Assembly (NCBI RefSeq): GCF_009002475.1
Contig: NZ_AP019860.1
Span: 434,001-498,000 of the forward strand
Length of the DNA: 64,000 nt
Reading direction: 5' to 3'
DNA from: Candidatus Uabimicrobium amorphum
Lineage (GTDB): Bacteria > Planctomycetota > Uabimicrobiia > Uabimicrobiales > Uabimicrobiaceae
The notes beneath the pieces are model-generated. The model saw only the letters and a program-made list of their open reading frames with translations, was not told the origin of the DNA and searched no databases. Positions 38,401 to 47,516 of this stretch are shown here, piece after piece; within the stretch, counting starts at the first letter, position 1, and the number at the start of each line of letters is the position of its first letter. The position numbers were made by a program, and so were the translations under genes.

Positions 38401-40321
38401 AATATTCGAAAAAGAGACCAAACTCACCATTCGCTATGCAACGGCAAAAGTGATGATTCATACCGGACAGTGGGATTTTTTACTCAAAATGTTGCAGAAA
38501 ACACCTTCTACAGTGAATAAGATTATTTTGAGTTGTGCTCTTCGTGAAGTAGGCTACTACCAACCTTTGGTATTAAAAGATGTTTTTATAATTGCAGAAA
38601 GACTTCATGAAAAAGACCAAGAATTTTTACTGGCTCTTAGTGCTAAGAATATTGCGATATACTCCTCTCCTCTTCCGCAACAGCGAATCAAAAACAATGT
38701 AAATATTCTAAAGGCTTTGTTGCACCAGAAAAACTACCTTGTACGACTTTGTGCTGCCTCTTCGGCGTTTTCGACGTTGTACAATGATGAGGAGGTACGG
38801 ATTGTGGCGGAGAAGATTTTATTAGAAGCAATGAAAAATTCTTCGCCAACCATTCGCGCATATAGCCACTATCACTTTTGGAATAGCTATTACACGGTGA
38901 AAAATGCTCCCAAATACATGGAAGTTTTAAGGTGGGGAATGCAAGACGCCAATACGGAGGTGAACGCTTGTGTCATGAATCATGCTGGAAGATTTACCGA
39001 GCAAATGAAGGCGTTACAAGACGAACTTATCGATTTGGCACATCGCAATATGGGTAATCAGGTTGCGCTGCAAAGTATTTTTAATTTGGTGTTAATAGAT
39101 CCTTCTCATCCGAAGGTATTGATGTTTCAAAATGATGAACGCTACCCTAGTTTTTTTCGCATATATACGTTCATACTATCTAAATACTATTTTACGGTGT
39201 ACAACATTGGACGTAATCCTCAACTCCTCAGGGAAAATGTACGTAAACTTATTGATAAAAGCTCGCAAGTGGTGTATTTCAAAAAAAATGACATCAAAGC
39301 TTTTTTTTACTACGCGGGAGCATCGTGGGGATTCCATCCGTTACGGACGATGAAAAAAGAAAAAAATCCATTCATCATTGCCAATATAATTGCCAATCTA
39401 AAGCTACCGCGACAACCGAGTGCCATTATAAAGATGATGTTGCCGAATCTGACGCGAAGACAAAAAGATACTGTGCTTAACGAATATAAAAACCACCCTT
39501 CTCCACAGGTACAACGTAGTATTCTCGCGGTGCGTATAGCTTTCGCCACGTTGGAAGAGCGTTACAGGATATATTACAAGGTTAAAAATGCTTCGCGGTC
39601 AAGAAAAATAGCCGCTGCCGAAGGTTTTTATAGCATCATACGCAACGGCGCGTTTCCTTATATGTATGGCCGGCAAAATATTCAAAATTTTCTTGAGGAA
39701 GCAAGCTACGACAATTATTTGCAAAGTTTTTATCGTTTGATGAAAGATGCTTTTTCGAAAGATTACAATAAATTTTTAGAATACAAACGTTATTTAGAAT
39801 ACGCCTTAGAGCTTAATCCTGAAGAAAGTCGGTACTTTTATGAAATTGCCTTGGTAAATGATATGCAAAAAAAGACCACCACGGCTATTGCAAACCTAAA
39901 AAAAGCCGTTGAAATAAACCCTAAGTCTAGTAGGTATAAATATTTGCTTGCACAAATGTTACACGAGGCAGGCCATGGTCACTCGCAAATACTACCGTTG
40001 TTGTTCTCTGCGGAGAAAAATACTGTGTACACCCCGCTCTTAAGTAACATCGCTCATTTATATATGGATTTGGAATTATGGGATCGCGCACAATACGTTT
40101 TACAAAAAATTTTCTTAGTAGATCCACTTGCCATAAATCACGCGTTAGATTTGACCAAAGTGTATGTACAACAAAACCGTTATCAACAAGCCGAACAACA
40201 TTTACAAATGCTCATCGACATAGAAAAACGCCTAGCGTTAAACAGCCAAGATTATAAACCTTATATCAATGAACGCTTGTTAAAACAAGATTCTATTTTG
40301 CGCAACATCTATCGTAAATAG
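35474..40321 (+). CDS. Giant kinase with pseudokinase-kinase tandem and TPR/HEAT-like region (2)
   Basis: 1621 residues from ATG 35474, one base after the previous stop (an in-frame TTG at 35456 would overlap it). Residues about 7-240 retain kinase topology but lack catalytic residues: GILHPQNIVY stands where HRDLKPxN should be, FYFGLF replaces DFGLA, and MPYED...NIYYALGIFIYQI matches the APE-to-F-helix region. No glycine loop is seen. Residues 260-520 are an intact kinase: GQGASG (271-276), Lys293, HRDLKPSN (380-387), DFG (400-402), SPE. One membrane span (543-560) precedes about a thousand residues of TPR and HEAT-like repeats. A JAK-like pseudokinase in front of a kinase suggests allosteric control (inference). 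Confidence 0.87.
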   Translation: MQLRISKNYHVKKCIYRLEDISLFLAQNITSQEQVIVQQLSVKYEKMFLLEYEKLKEDRDQNILHVVDVKVSSKELLAMWRYFPHMSLKQFCNSPQKLPEKISVTLQIIQGIQSILQQSLFSGILHPQNIVYTKQKKIIFFYFGLFTSFPQQESYMPYEDSQRNIYYALGIFIYQIMCGNSPINDAQSIKDDFLQLSYASQHEQILYDTLGEFVRQCLENYQVDFQNTIEFLQGMLDNIVREREQSEKKTLPLKYEGKKKIGKHILENVIGQGASGIVYKAWNEELRRDVAIKILHQNNKRFVVRFKREADVISRLNHPNIVKLYEINLEPPIYFTMQYISGIPIDDFIKLKKLSFREIAEVFVQVLEAMDYAHNQKVIHRDLKPSNILIDEKGCPYIMDFGIAKVEDSYQVTKTGELVGTLFYMSPEQAKMSKNLDSRSDIYSVGIILYQVLTDTLPFIGNTPIQIMHEVATKVPTSPEKLNKHVPVILADICMKAIEKSSDSRYQTAQEMSRDLQYFVQGKYFKVSAFRRKFFHVPQVRMRTIAIFLVVLCAITFFLFPRYEESPALFFHVQSEKYLTQKYDAAYDKDKREIGQRLIVLKVKLKKYKEAIEIYREISQGNLAKKTLFEVAKTYYLLGKNEKALVLLKECSASDIQGEAFYYQGLIFYEKQQFPTAKQFFRKALSHNKNKELIPQTQLYLGICNMKMKNPLDARKQLKAAQKEMAQDIRVWKYLGKSYLPQNFEQQGSREDLQFAYECFTKCIQLDSNTSEYYTLAAQSCLHLREYYEAHRLIKIALGKNAGDVEALNTQLYLSYREPFLQYAGFVLQSQSAANLVKVTEPDLFHSYFAELEKIYRDDFMNRVVALRNKHQKTDLNIFLKPLTKRKLDTKILESITKGLFSLRYQKNLQKQLRQFYKNTTYVAQKRLDKINFELKSFVANENKYNTYYKVAYLYNKIKQSNITHHETISEKQAQKIFEKETKLTIRYATAKVMIHTGQWDFLLKMLQKTPSTVNKIILSCALREVGYYQPLVLKDVFIIAERLHEKDQEFLLALSAKNIAIYSSPLPQQRIKNNVNILKALLHQKNYLVRLCAASSAFSTLYNDEEVRIVAEKILLEAMKNSSPTIRAYSHYHFWNSYYTVKNAPKYMEVLRWGMQDANTEVNACVMNHAGRFTEQMKALQDELIDLAHRNMGNQVALQSIFNLVLIDPSHPKVLMFQNDERYPSFFRIYTFILSKYYFTVYNIGRNPQLLRENVRKLIDKSSQVVYFKKNDIKAFFYYAGASWGFHPLRTMKKEKNPFIIANIIANLKLPRQPSAIIKMMLPNLTRRQKDTVLNEYKNHPSPQVQRSILAVRIAFATLEERYRIYYKVKNASRSRKIAAAEGFYSIIRNGAFPYMYGRQNIQNFLEEASYDNYLQSFYRLMKDAFSKDYNKFLEYKRYLEYALELNPEESRYFYEIALVNDMQKKTTTAIANLKKAVEINPKSSRYKYLLAQMLHEAGHGHSQILPLLFSAEKNTVYTPLLSNIAHLYMDLELWDRAQYVLQKIFLVDPLAINHALDLTKVYVQQNRYQQAEQHLQMLIDIEKRLALNSQDYKPYINERLLKQDSILRNIYRK

Positions 40322-40331
40322 GAGGGATGAC

Positions 40332-43300
40332 ATGAGCGACTCATTTTTTGATGAATTACTACAGGAAACGCAAGAACAAAATTGTTTTGGTGACTTTAAA
40401 CCGGGAGCAAAAATTGATCGCTACAAAATAATATCATCTATCGGAGCTGGTGGTATGGGCATCGTATTTAAAGCGGAGGATGCTCATACGCAGCAGATTG
40501 TTGCGATTAAAGTTATTTTACAAAATCGTTTGACCAGTTTATCGCGAAAACGTTTTTTGCAAGAAGTGGAGGTTTCGGGGCAACTTGACCATGGCAACAT
40601 TATCAAAGTGATTAAAGCGGGTTCTTTTAAAGAGCATATATTTTTGGTGATGGAATATGTTGCTGGATTTCCTCTTGATGAATATTGTCGTCATAAACAA
40701 TTAACGTTGGAAGAAAAAATACGCCTTTTCATGCAAATATGCAAGGCCATGGGGCACGCACACAAGCGCAAGGTGATTCACCGCGATTTGAAGCCCGAAA
40801 ATATAATGATTACTGACGAAGGGCAAGTCAAAGTGATGGATTTTGGTTTGGCCAAGCTTACGGAAGGGAAGAAATTCCAGCTGACAAAAAGCCAAGAAAT
40901 CATGGGGTCTCCACGTTATATGTCCCCTGAACAAGCTAAGGGCGATCGCAATGTTGATGCACGTACGGATGTTTATGCGCTAGGAGCGATCCTTTATGAG
41001 ATACTGACGGGGGAACAGATGATGCCCGGCGACACTTTAATGGAGATACTCTATAATATTCAGCGACAAAACTATGCAAAACGTTTGATTGTCAACGAGG
41101 TAAACGCACCTAAGAATATAGAGCTTATATGGAAGAAAAGTGTTGCGAAAAAAAATAGTCGTTACGCAAATGCCGGGGAACTTTATATAGCCCTACAACA
41201 GTACTTGCAACAAAAAAACTTTTCTCCCTTACAGCGAGTGATGCAACGTTTTGTCTTACATTTACGCGAGTTTTTAATTCTATCTATTATCGCGGTGATT
41301 GCGGCGATTTACGTCGTGTTTTCCCAAATGCCGCAAAAACGACAACGCATACATTTACCGGAGAACTTGAAGACGTTACAAAATTTAGTGGATCGGAAGT
41401 TATTCGATGCCGCGCAAGAACTCATTGCGAAACTTCGCGATCGTAAATTAAATCGACAAAAGTTACAGCTACTGACTTTGCAAGTGCAAAATGCCAAGGG
41501 TTTACATTACGATGTTTACAATACTGTTGTTGCCATGGATGACGATGACATAACTCCCGAGATCGCTCTTGAACAAATCCAAGCTCTTATTCACATGAAC
41601 AAGCATGAACTTTGTGGTCGCTATTTATCGCGTTTGGAAAAGATAAATCGGAAATATAATCGTGAAGCTTTATCCAGCAAACTCATCGTATATTTCTATC
41701 AAAAGAAATATCGCGAAGTACTCAACATATACAAAGTTCTAGGTGTCACAGGGGAGAACCTCGATGTATTTTTGGGATGTAGTTATTTGGAAATTTACAA
41801 TGCAATTGTTGCTTGCGAAAAGAAAATCTACGACCTAACAAAAAAAATGAACTTGCTACGCGAATCAAAAAAACACAGTATTCAACGAGAGATTGATGAC
41901 GAACGCAAATTGTGCAAAGAATTGTTGATTCATGGTGCGCAAAATGTCGCTGTACAGAAATCACCGCCCAGAAAAATAGGAACAAAAACGGTTGTTCTTA
42001 CCAATGCGTATAAAATTTTCAAAAGTGTAAAGGATAAGCACCGCAATATTTTGTTCTACGAAGGCTTTGCCAAGACAAATATTTTTTTACACAAGGAAAC
42101 GAAGGTAAATAGGTATTTAGCAAATGCCCAAAAGTATTTACACCAGGCGACAATTGCACGTCCAAAGAATTATGACTATCTAATACTCCTTGGCCAAGTT
42201 TACAGTCAAAGGAAGTTTTACCAAAAGGCGTATTTGGTTTTTGAAAAAGCGATAGCGCTAAGTAACAATAATGTCAAAGCGCTGGATGCCATCATGCGAC
42301 TTCCCTTGGAAGATTCTCGCTACCAAGAGCGAATATTTTGGTCGATATTTCGCAGTTTTGGCACCAATTTCAAAACATCCAAACCAGATCTTTTGCGCGA
42401 AAATATTGAGAACATTAAATTACAAAATGCACACTACTACGAAGCGTGGCGTAGTAATCGCTACAATAAAAGTGATATAAAACAAATATGTGAGTTATTT
42501 TCGAGTGCGACAGAGTATGCGCAAGAGCTCGCAACGAAAATGCTTGTGTTAAAGAGTTATAGTTATCCGCTACATAAAGTCGATGACTACGCTTCTCGCG
42601 TAGCGCAGCACATACCACGACTGTCATTGTTACAAAATAACGATATCCGCGAAAAATTCTATACGGCACGCAAAAAAGTGGTTTACTACCAGTTAGCAGA
42701 TTTTTATTTACACCGCAAAGAATTACCCAACACCGAAAGTTTCCAAAAAGACGTAGAGTCTTTGCTACTAAATAGCGAAGAGCATATTTTAATTCGTTAT
42801 CTTGCGGCAAAGATGTTGGTTCAAAAATCTGATTCGTTATTGATCAGTCACTACAATGACCGCGATGATGTTGAGTTGGCCCTCGTCAGTAGTTGCGCTC
42901 TCATTGAAGAGGGACTCATTATTGATCTCAATGTGTTACTAGCACAAAATATGAGGCTGGATACTCTAGAAAAAACCTTGTTGTACACGCGATTGTTTCG
43001 CATAGATAACAAATACTATGAACTTTTCTTAAAGAGATACCGTCCGCAAAATGCATGGAGAAATCTCGAAGTCAAAATAAATAAATCCACAACCTTAACA
43101 AAAGATATTCTCGCGGTTGCGGGAATATTGTGGTGGCAAGCGGATGTAAAAATGCCACACCACAGAGCGGGAGAAATTCTTCGCGACGCCATGAATAGTA
43201 AAGATAAAATTTTTGCCGCGTATGCACATCATTTTTATTGGATTTCTCCGCATGTATATACGACTCTAAATAACGAATACCTCGACCAATATTACGGGTG

Positions 43301-44705
43301 GCTCAGAGACAAAAACGTCGACGCGTCTTGTAAGCTTCAAATGTTAAATAGCAATCGCTTTTACACCAGAATAAATGATACTTATTTTTTTGATACGTTG
43401 GGGAAATTAGCTATTGAAGGTAGTAGTACTGTCCGGTTAAAGGCCACATACATTCTCGCTGATCGACAGCCGTATTCTCGGGAATATGTACGCATTGTCA
43501 ATCGTACCTCGTTGCCAAACGCGCAAAGAACTCTCGCGTATGTATCGGGTGTTATCGGGCAGCTACAAAAATTAGTCAAAAATAAACAGAAAGGCAAATA
43601 CGACGAGGTGATATCACAAATACGCAGTCTATACCATCAGCTCATGGAGAATAAAGATGACGACGCCTTTAAAAGCTTTATTTACAAAGTGACGGCATTT
43701 TTAGGCTTCCGCTCTTTACGTCAATTGCGTGAATACGAGTATAGTCCATCGTTAAAGGCAAATATTATCATGAATTTGTGCTCTGATCCGATGCTTCCTG
43801 AAACGATGCTTCCTTTTGTGAGTGGTTTTTTAAAGGTGTCACATGACAGTAATACGTTGTTAAAGACGACTTTGTCTAACTATGAATCCCCTGCTGTTCC
43901 AAATGTAATTCGCAGTATTGCGGCAAGTTATTCGTTTCTGGGAGAGAAAGCACCACGAAAGGATGACAAAGTCTGGAAAGCCGGTTTTGCTTGGGGGAAA
44001 TACCGTAAACTACGTCAAACTCTGATGCTCAAAGAGACGGGATTTTATGAAAGGATTCGCGCTGCGTCCTCTTCATATTATGATTTGTATTTGCAGAAAC
44101 TGACCAAAAATAAACATGGCAATGAGAAAAAACCACAGCAAATTTTTCGTTATATAAAACAATTAAAGGTGGCGTTAAGTTTTGCACAGCAAGATGTTTT
44201 TCGCTCTAAGTACAATTACGAGCTATCAATATTATACCACGCGATGAGTCGTCTTGTGAAAGAAGAGTCGAAGGCTCAAAAATTTTTACACCTCGCCGAA
44301 GCTCATATCGAAAAAAGCCTAAAGCAAATAGATTTACCACTAGAATATAAAATGCGTTATGAACTACAATGGGCATATGTAAAAAGTGAAACATCTATTT
44401 CGCAAGCACATGCGGCTATCGAAAAGTATTTACCACTTAACCGTAATCCGGTATTTTTTGATGTCATGCTTGCCTGTCTTAAAAACCATTCCGGCGAAAA
44501 GAGCAAACTATTGTATCGTGAGATTTTGTATAAAAAGCTTCTATTGATGGCGAAATTTCGCTTTATCAATGACGACGACAACAAAAAGGCCTATTCGAAA
44601 ATAAGGGAAATTCATTTGTTGTTGCAAAAAGTAAGTCGCGATCCTAGTTTTCACCAAATGTGTTATGAGATTTTACAGACGTATTTAAAACTGGAAAATG
44701 ATTGA
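40332..44705 (+). CDS. Giant transmembrane Ser/Thr kinase with TPR/HEAT-like region (3)
   Basis: 1457 residues. The ATG follows AGGAGGG, the best ribosome site of the three kinases, so it may be translated most. Kinase domain 28-295: GAGGMG (38-43), Lys60 in VAIK, HRDLKPEN (150-157), DFG (170-172) and SPE (198-200). One membrane span (312-331). The far-side region is helical, with TPRs (LGQVYSQRKFYQKAYLVFEKAI) and HEAT-like stretches; HHFYWISPHVYTTL and AFLGFRSLRQLREYEY align with segments of the two upstream kinases. It lacks the N-terminal helper domains of the other two. It closes the run that begins with the lipase gene; the next unit starts after 88 bases. Confidence 0.88.
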   Translation: MSDSFFDELLQETQEQNCFGDFKPGAKIDRYKIISSIGAGGMGIVFKAEDAHTQQIVAIKVILQNRLTSLSRKRFLQEVEVSGQLDHGNIIKVIKAGSFKEHIFLVMEYVAGFPLDEYCRHKQLTLEEKIRLFMQICKAMGHAHKRKVIHRDLKPENIMITDEGQVKVMDFGLAKLTEGKKFQLTKSQEIMGSPRYMSPEQAKGDRNVDARTDVYALGAILYEILTGEQMMPGDTLMEILYNIQRQNYAKRLIVNEVNAPKNIELIWKKSVAKKNSRYANAGELYIALQQYLQQKNFSPLQRVMQRFVLHLREFLILSIIAVIAAIYVVFSQMPQKRQRIHLPENLKTLQNLVDRKLFDAAQELIAKLRDRKLNRQKLQLLTLQVQNAKGLHYDVYNTVVAMDDDDITPEIALEQIQALIHMNKHELCGRYLSRLEKINRKYNREALSSKLIVYFYQKKYREVLNIYKVLGVTGENLDVFLGCSYLEIYNAIVACEKKIYDLTKKMNLLRESKKHSIQREIDDERKLCKELLIHGAQNVAVQKSPPRKIGTKTVVLTNAYKIFKSVKDKHRNILFYEGFAKTNIFLHKETKVNRYLANAQKYLHQATIARPKNYDYLILLGQVYSQRKFYQKAYLVFEKAIALSNNNVKALDAIMRLPLEDSRYQERIFWSIFRSFGTNFKTSKPDLLRENIENIKLQNAHYYEAWRSNRYNKSDIKQICELFSSATEYAQELATKMLVLKSYSYPLHKVDDYASRVAQHIPRLSLLQNNDIREKFYTARKKVVYYQLADFYLHRKELPNTESFQKDVESLLLNSEEHILIRYLAAKMLVQKSDSLLISHYNDRDDVELALVSSCALIEEGLIIDLNVLLAQNMRLDTLEKTLLYTRLFRIDNKYYELFLKRYRPQNAWRNLEVKINKSTTLTKDILAVAGILWWQADVKMPHHRAGEILRDAMNSKDKIFAAYAHHFYWISPHVYTTLNNEYLDQYYGWLRDKNVDASCKLQMLNSNRFYTRINDTYFFDTLGKLAIEGSSTVRLKATYILADRQPYSREYVRIVNRTSLPNAQRTLAYVSGVIGQLQKLVKNKQKGKYDEVISQIRSLYHQLMENKDDDAFKSFIYKVTAFLGFRSLRQLREYEYSPSLKANIIMNLCSDPMLPETMLPFVSGFLKVSHDSNTLLKTTLSNYESPAVPNVIRSIAASYSFLGEKAPRKDDKVWKAGFAWGKYRKLRQTLMLKETGFYERIRAASSSYYDLYLQKLTKNKHGNEKKPQQIFRYIKQLKVALSFAQQDVFRSKYNYELSILYHAMSRLVKEESKAQKFLHLAEAHIEKSLKQIDLPLEYKMRYELQWAYVKSETSISQAHAAIEKYLPLNRNPVFFDVMLACLKNHSGEKSKLLYREILYKKLLLMAKFRFINDDDNKKAYSKIREIHLLLQKVSRDPSFHQMCYEILQTYLKLEND

Positions 44706-44793
44706 TTGTGTGCAAAAAACAAAGTAAAATATCGCTTTAAAGTACGAATAACAACGCCAAAAATACACAGTTTTCGTATTAAGGACGACAATT

Positions 44794-45225
44794 ATGATTA
44801 TGTATGGTACGGTAAAACCCAAACTAATAAAAGATGCTGAATTAAAAATAGAAGCACCTATCGAGAATCCACAAATCGGTGAATCGAGTTCTTTTACAGC
44901 TAAAATCACAAGTGATACTTCATATCATACGGACTTTATTTTATTTGAACTTATCAACGAACGTACAGATAAACGTGCACCATTAGATAAAGTGACATCG
45001 CGTTCACGCTATCTCTATAGACACAACATTGAGAAAGATCTCGATGGTGGAGAAGAGGAATATTGTTTTGATATACGCATTCCAATGCACAAAGAAGCAT
45101 CTCGAAATGATAAATTTATCCGTATTCGTTGGAAATTAAATTCGCAAGTTTATCTAAAAAAGAGTAGTGATGAAAAGGAACTACTGTGCGTAGAGAGCAC
45201 TCCTCTAGAGGTAGAAGTAGTATAG
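44794..45225 (+). CDS. Beta-sandwich hypothetical protein
   Basis: 143 residues, no signal peptide or membrane span. The sequence is a series of beta strands with a pattern (IGESSSFTAKITS, RYLYRHNIEKDLDGGEEEYCFDIRIP, RIRWKLNSQVYLKK) that recalls arrestin-like or Spo0M-like sandwich domains; this is a pattern-level guess. AAGGAC precedes the ATG. It is the first of four tightly spaced genes, with one base between its stop and the next start. Confidence 0.65.
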   Translation: MIMYGTVKPKLIKDAELKIEAPIENPQIGESSSFTAKITSDTSYHTDFILFELINERTDKRAPLDKVTSRSRYLYRHNIEKDLDGGEEEYCFDIRIPMHKEASRNDKFIRIRWKLNSQVYLKKSSDEKELLCVESTPLEVEVV

Positions 45226-45226
45226 T

Positions 45227-46267
45227 ATGAATAGGTGGCTTATTTTCTTCATTTTTGCCGTTGCAATTATTTATGCGGAAAGAACGACAAAAATAGCCGA
45301 GGAGTATTTGGGAGAAAATACATTGGTACTCTATGGCAAGTCGATTTCTTCCACGGGACTTCGTTCCGGTGTATTGGTGACGTTTGCCATCGAGAATGTC
45401 TATTGGGGAAAAATAAGCACCCAAAAAATAAATATAATATACCCTTATATCAAAGCGCCAAAAGTACTGGATACAAGCTCTAAACTAGTTTTTGTCGCGT
45501 CCATGACCTCGGGTACTAATTACAAATCACTGCAAGAATTCTCAAGTGCGGATGATTTCTTTCCGCAAAAGCTACAATCTCTTCGTAAATTACTTGCCAT
45601 CGAAAAGTTACCTGGGGATATTGTGGAAGAACAGCATTTTGATTTTTGCATTGAACAGCTAAAGTCAGACACTGCGTGGCAAAGGTGGAATGGTTTTTGG
45701 GAATGGCAACATATCGTTGATAAGAGACTTACAAAAGTCACGAATCCGATGTTGCAAAAAGTTATTCTAGCGTATCCACTTATTCCTGAACTGTCTTTGA
45801 AAAAACGTTTGCGCGAAACTATCATCCGCGTAAAGAGAAATTTAGGAAATTCTTCACAGCCACCAGAGAACGACACTTCTGTGACGCAAAACTCTGTGGA
45901 AAAAGTTATGGAGAAGTTACAAAGTGAAGATTTACAAAAACAGATAGAGGCAATTCATACCATTGGGCAATACCACACCGAAACAAGTCATGAAATTTTG
46001 GTAAAAAATCTAAAACATACGTCGAATCATGTGCGTAACATATGTCTTTTTTATCTCAAATTTCAGGGAACGACGAACGATATTCCCATTGTGATGGAAA
46101 TACTGTCCAATGATCCATCACTTCGCGTACGCAAAAATGCCATTGATGTATTGGGGAATCTCGGTGCTGTGGAGGCCATCCCCGAAATAACAAAATATTT
46201 GTCTCTCGAATATACGAAATACACCGCCCAAAAAAATCTTGATTTATTGCGCCCTCTTGTCAAGTGA
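45227..46267 (+). CDS. Secreted HEAT-repeat protein
   Basis: 346 residues. Residues 1-17 are a signal peptide (MNRWLIFFIFAVAIIYAE). Residues 20-115 are a beta-rich domain (VLVTFAIENVYWGKI). From about 225 onward there are HEAT/PBS-lyase-type repeats (LQKQIEAIHTIGQY; SNHVRNICLFYLKF; SLRVRKNAIDVLGNLGAVEAI), which usually bind other proteins. It follows the beta-sandwich gene by one base and precedes the ATP-grasp gene by six. Function unknown. Confidence 0.7.
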   Translation: MNRWLIFFIFAVAIIYAERTTKIAEEYLGENTLVLYGKSISSTGLRSGVLVTFAIENVYWGKISTQKINIIYPYIKAPKVLDTSSKLVFVASMTSGTNYKSLQEFSSADDFFPQKLQSLRKLLAIEKLPGDIVEEQHFDFCIEQLKSDTAWQRWNGFWEWQHIVDKRLTKVTNPMLQKVILAYPLIPELSLKKRLRETIIRVKRNLGNSSQPPENDTSVTQNSVEKVMEKLQSEDLQKQIEAIHTIGQYHTETSHEILVKNLKHTSNHVRNICLFYLKFQGTTNDIPIVMEILSNDPSLRVRKNAIDVLGNLGAVEAIPEITKYLSLEYTKYTAQKNLDLLRPLVK

Positions 46268-46273
46268 ACGATA

Positions 46274-47191
46274 ATGCCCAAAAAAATAGCCCTCATTAAC
46301 TGTGTTTTATCCGAAAATCCATTGCCTGACTTTCATCTTTACTTCCAGAAAATAGCTGGTGAAAAGCATGGTGTACAGGTAGATATACACAAAAATGGCG
46401 CATTGACTTATATTGTTGATGGTAGAGAAAAAATCTTGTATGATGGCGAGGAAATCGAAGACTATGATCTCGTTTTTAGTCGGTTTGCCATTCGCAGTGT
46501 ACATAGTGCGGACTACTACGTGTTGCGCGCTTTTGAAAATAGGAATATACCGGTAATCAATCCCACATACTCGATTATCAAAGCGAAAGACAAACTATTT
46601 ACGCTGCAAACGCTAGCGCATCACAAATTGCCCGTTACCCCGTCTCTTGTGGTACGCAATCACCAACAGTTGCGCGCGGGTATCTCACTTATAGATGGCC
46701 CACCGTATATTATTAAAAACTGTTTTGGTTCGGGGGGGAAGAACATACTCCTTGCGTATGATAAGGCGCAGTTGATGGCGATGTTCGACTACACTTGGGT
46801 AAGAGATCGCAATGCCATTCTACTCGTACAACCTTTTTTGCGCTCGGAACAAAACCATGAAGATATTCGGGCCGTGACCTTGGGATTTGACACTCACTAC
46901 GCGATGATACGTACAGCGACAAAAGAGGAGTATCGCACCAATATTTCTGTCGGAGGCAGTGTTTGCGCCACTCAGTTAAGCGAAGAAGAAAAAAAAATGT
47001 GTACCATTGCTGCAAAAGCAATGAATTTACCTTTTTGTGGAATTGACTTTATTCGTACGAAGGATGGACCTGTTATTCTCGAAGTGAATAGCTGTCCAGG
47101 ACTGGAAGGTATCGCTAAGGCACATGTAGATATAAATATTTTTGAGAAAGTGGTCGATTTTGTTTGCACTTACGAAGGGATGAAACGATGA
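46274..47191 (+). CDS. RimK-like ATP-grasp ligase
   Basis: 305 residues, the length of RimK. N-terminal region with the DYDLVFSRFAIRS segment; KAKDKLFTLQTLAHHKLPVTPS corresponds to the RimK motif before the ATP lid; PYIIKNCFGSGGKNI is the glycine-rich ATP lid; ILEVNSCPGLEG supplies metal-binding Glu and Asn residues. RimK enzymes add glutamates to ribosomal S6 or build related peptide bonds; this copy may act on another protein or a small-molecule acceptor. No good Shine-Dalgarno is seen, so translation probably depends on the upstream gene. A 94-residue gene starts in its stop codon (ATGA). Confidence 0.85.
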   Translation: MPKKIALINCVLSENPLPDFHLYFQKIAGEKHGVQVDIHKNGALTYIVDGREKILYDGEEIEDYDLVFSRFAIRSVHSADYYVLRAFENRNIPVINPTYSIIKAKDKLFTLQTLAHHKLPVTPSLVVRNHQQLRAGISLIDGPPYIIKNCFGSGGKNILLAYDKAQLMAMFDYTWVRDRNAILLVQPFLRSEQNHEDIRAVTLGFDTHYAMIRTATKEEYRTNISVGGSVCATQLSEEEKKMCTIAAKAMNLPFCGIDFIRTKDGPVILEVNSCPGLEGIAKAHVDINIFEKVVDFVCTYEGMKR

Positions 47192-47472
47192 AATACAATA
47201 AGGTGGAAATAAGACAAGCTTTTCCAGAGAATGAATACGGGTATAGTGTTTATGAAGTAAGTGTTGATGACAATGTGTTTTATGCTGCCAAAAATAGCAA
47301 ACATGGCACATGGAAGGTCTGTGGTGAGCAAGACGTCAAATTAAAAACCAAACAAATTCCTGTTGTCATTGAGAAAAAAATGTGTAACTTACAACTTATT
47401 TCGTTGTTAGAGCGAATGGTTTTGGCAAAAACAACGGTTTGGGCGGGACCACTTCCGGTGATTCTTCGATAA
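47188..47472 (+). CDS. Small hypothetical protein coupled to the ATP-grasp gene
   Basis: 94 residues from ATG 47188, which overlaps the ligase stop (ATGA); the in-frame start at 47164 lies inside the ligase and has no advantage. The sequence is alpha/beta (YGYSVYEVSVDDNVFYAAK, then KQIPVVIEKKMCNLQLISLL) with one Cys in KVCGEQD and another in KMCNLQ. It is not recognised. Tight coupling suggests it is a partner or substrate of the ligase, but it has neither leader peptide nor core motif of known ATP-grasp-modified peptides. Confidence 0.65.
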   Translation: MKYNKVEIRQAFPENEYGYSVYEVSVDDNVFYAAKNSKHGTWKVCGEQDVKLKTKQIPVVIEKKMCNLQLISLLERMVLAKTTVWAGPLPVILR

Positions 47473-47487
47473 AAAATACACAGCTTG

Positions 47488-47516
47488 TTGACTTCAAAAT
47501 ATTTTTTTGTTAGGAT
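47488..47516 (+). promoter_or_regulatory. Sigma-70-type promoter of rpsU
   Basis: TTGACT (47488-47493), a 17-base spacer and TAGGAT (47511-47516) form a near-consensus promoter. The predicted start is near 47523, giving a leader of about 190 bases before rpsU. Confidence 0.75.

Noticed and set aside
46274..47472. Graspetide (ATP-grasp-modified peptide) cluster
   Set aside because: The coupled small gene encodes a folded-looking 94-residue protein without leader and core repeats of Thr/Ser and Asp/Glu, so there is no support for a peptide precursor.
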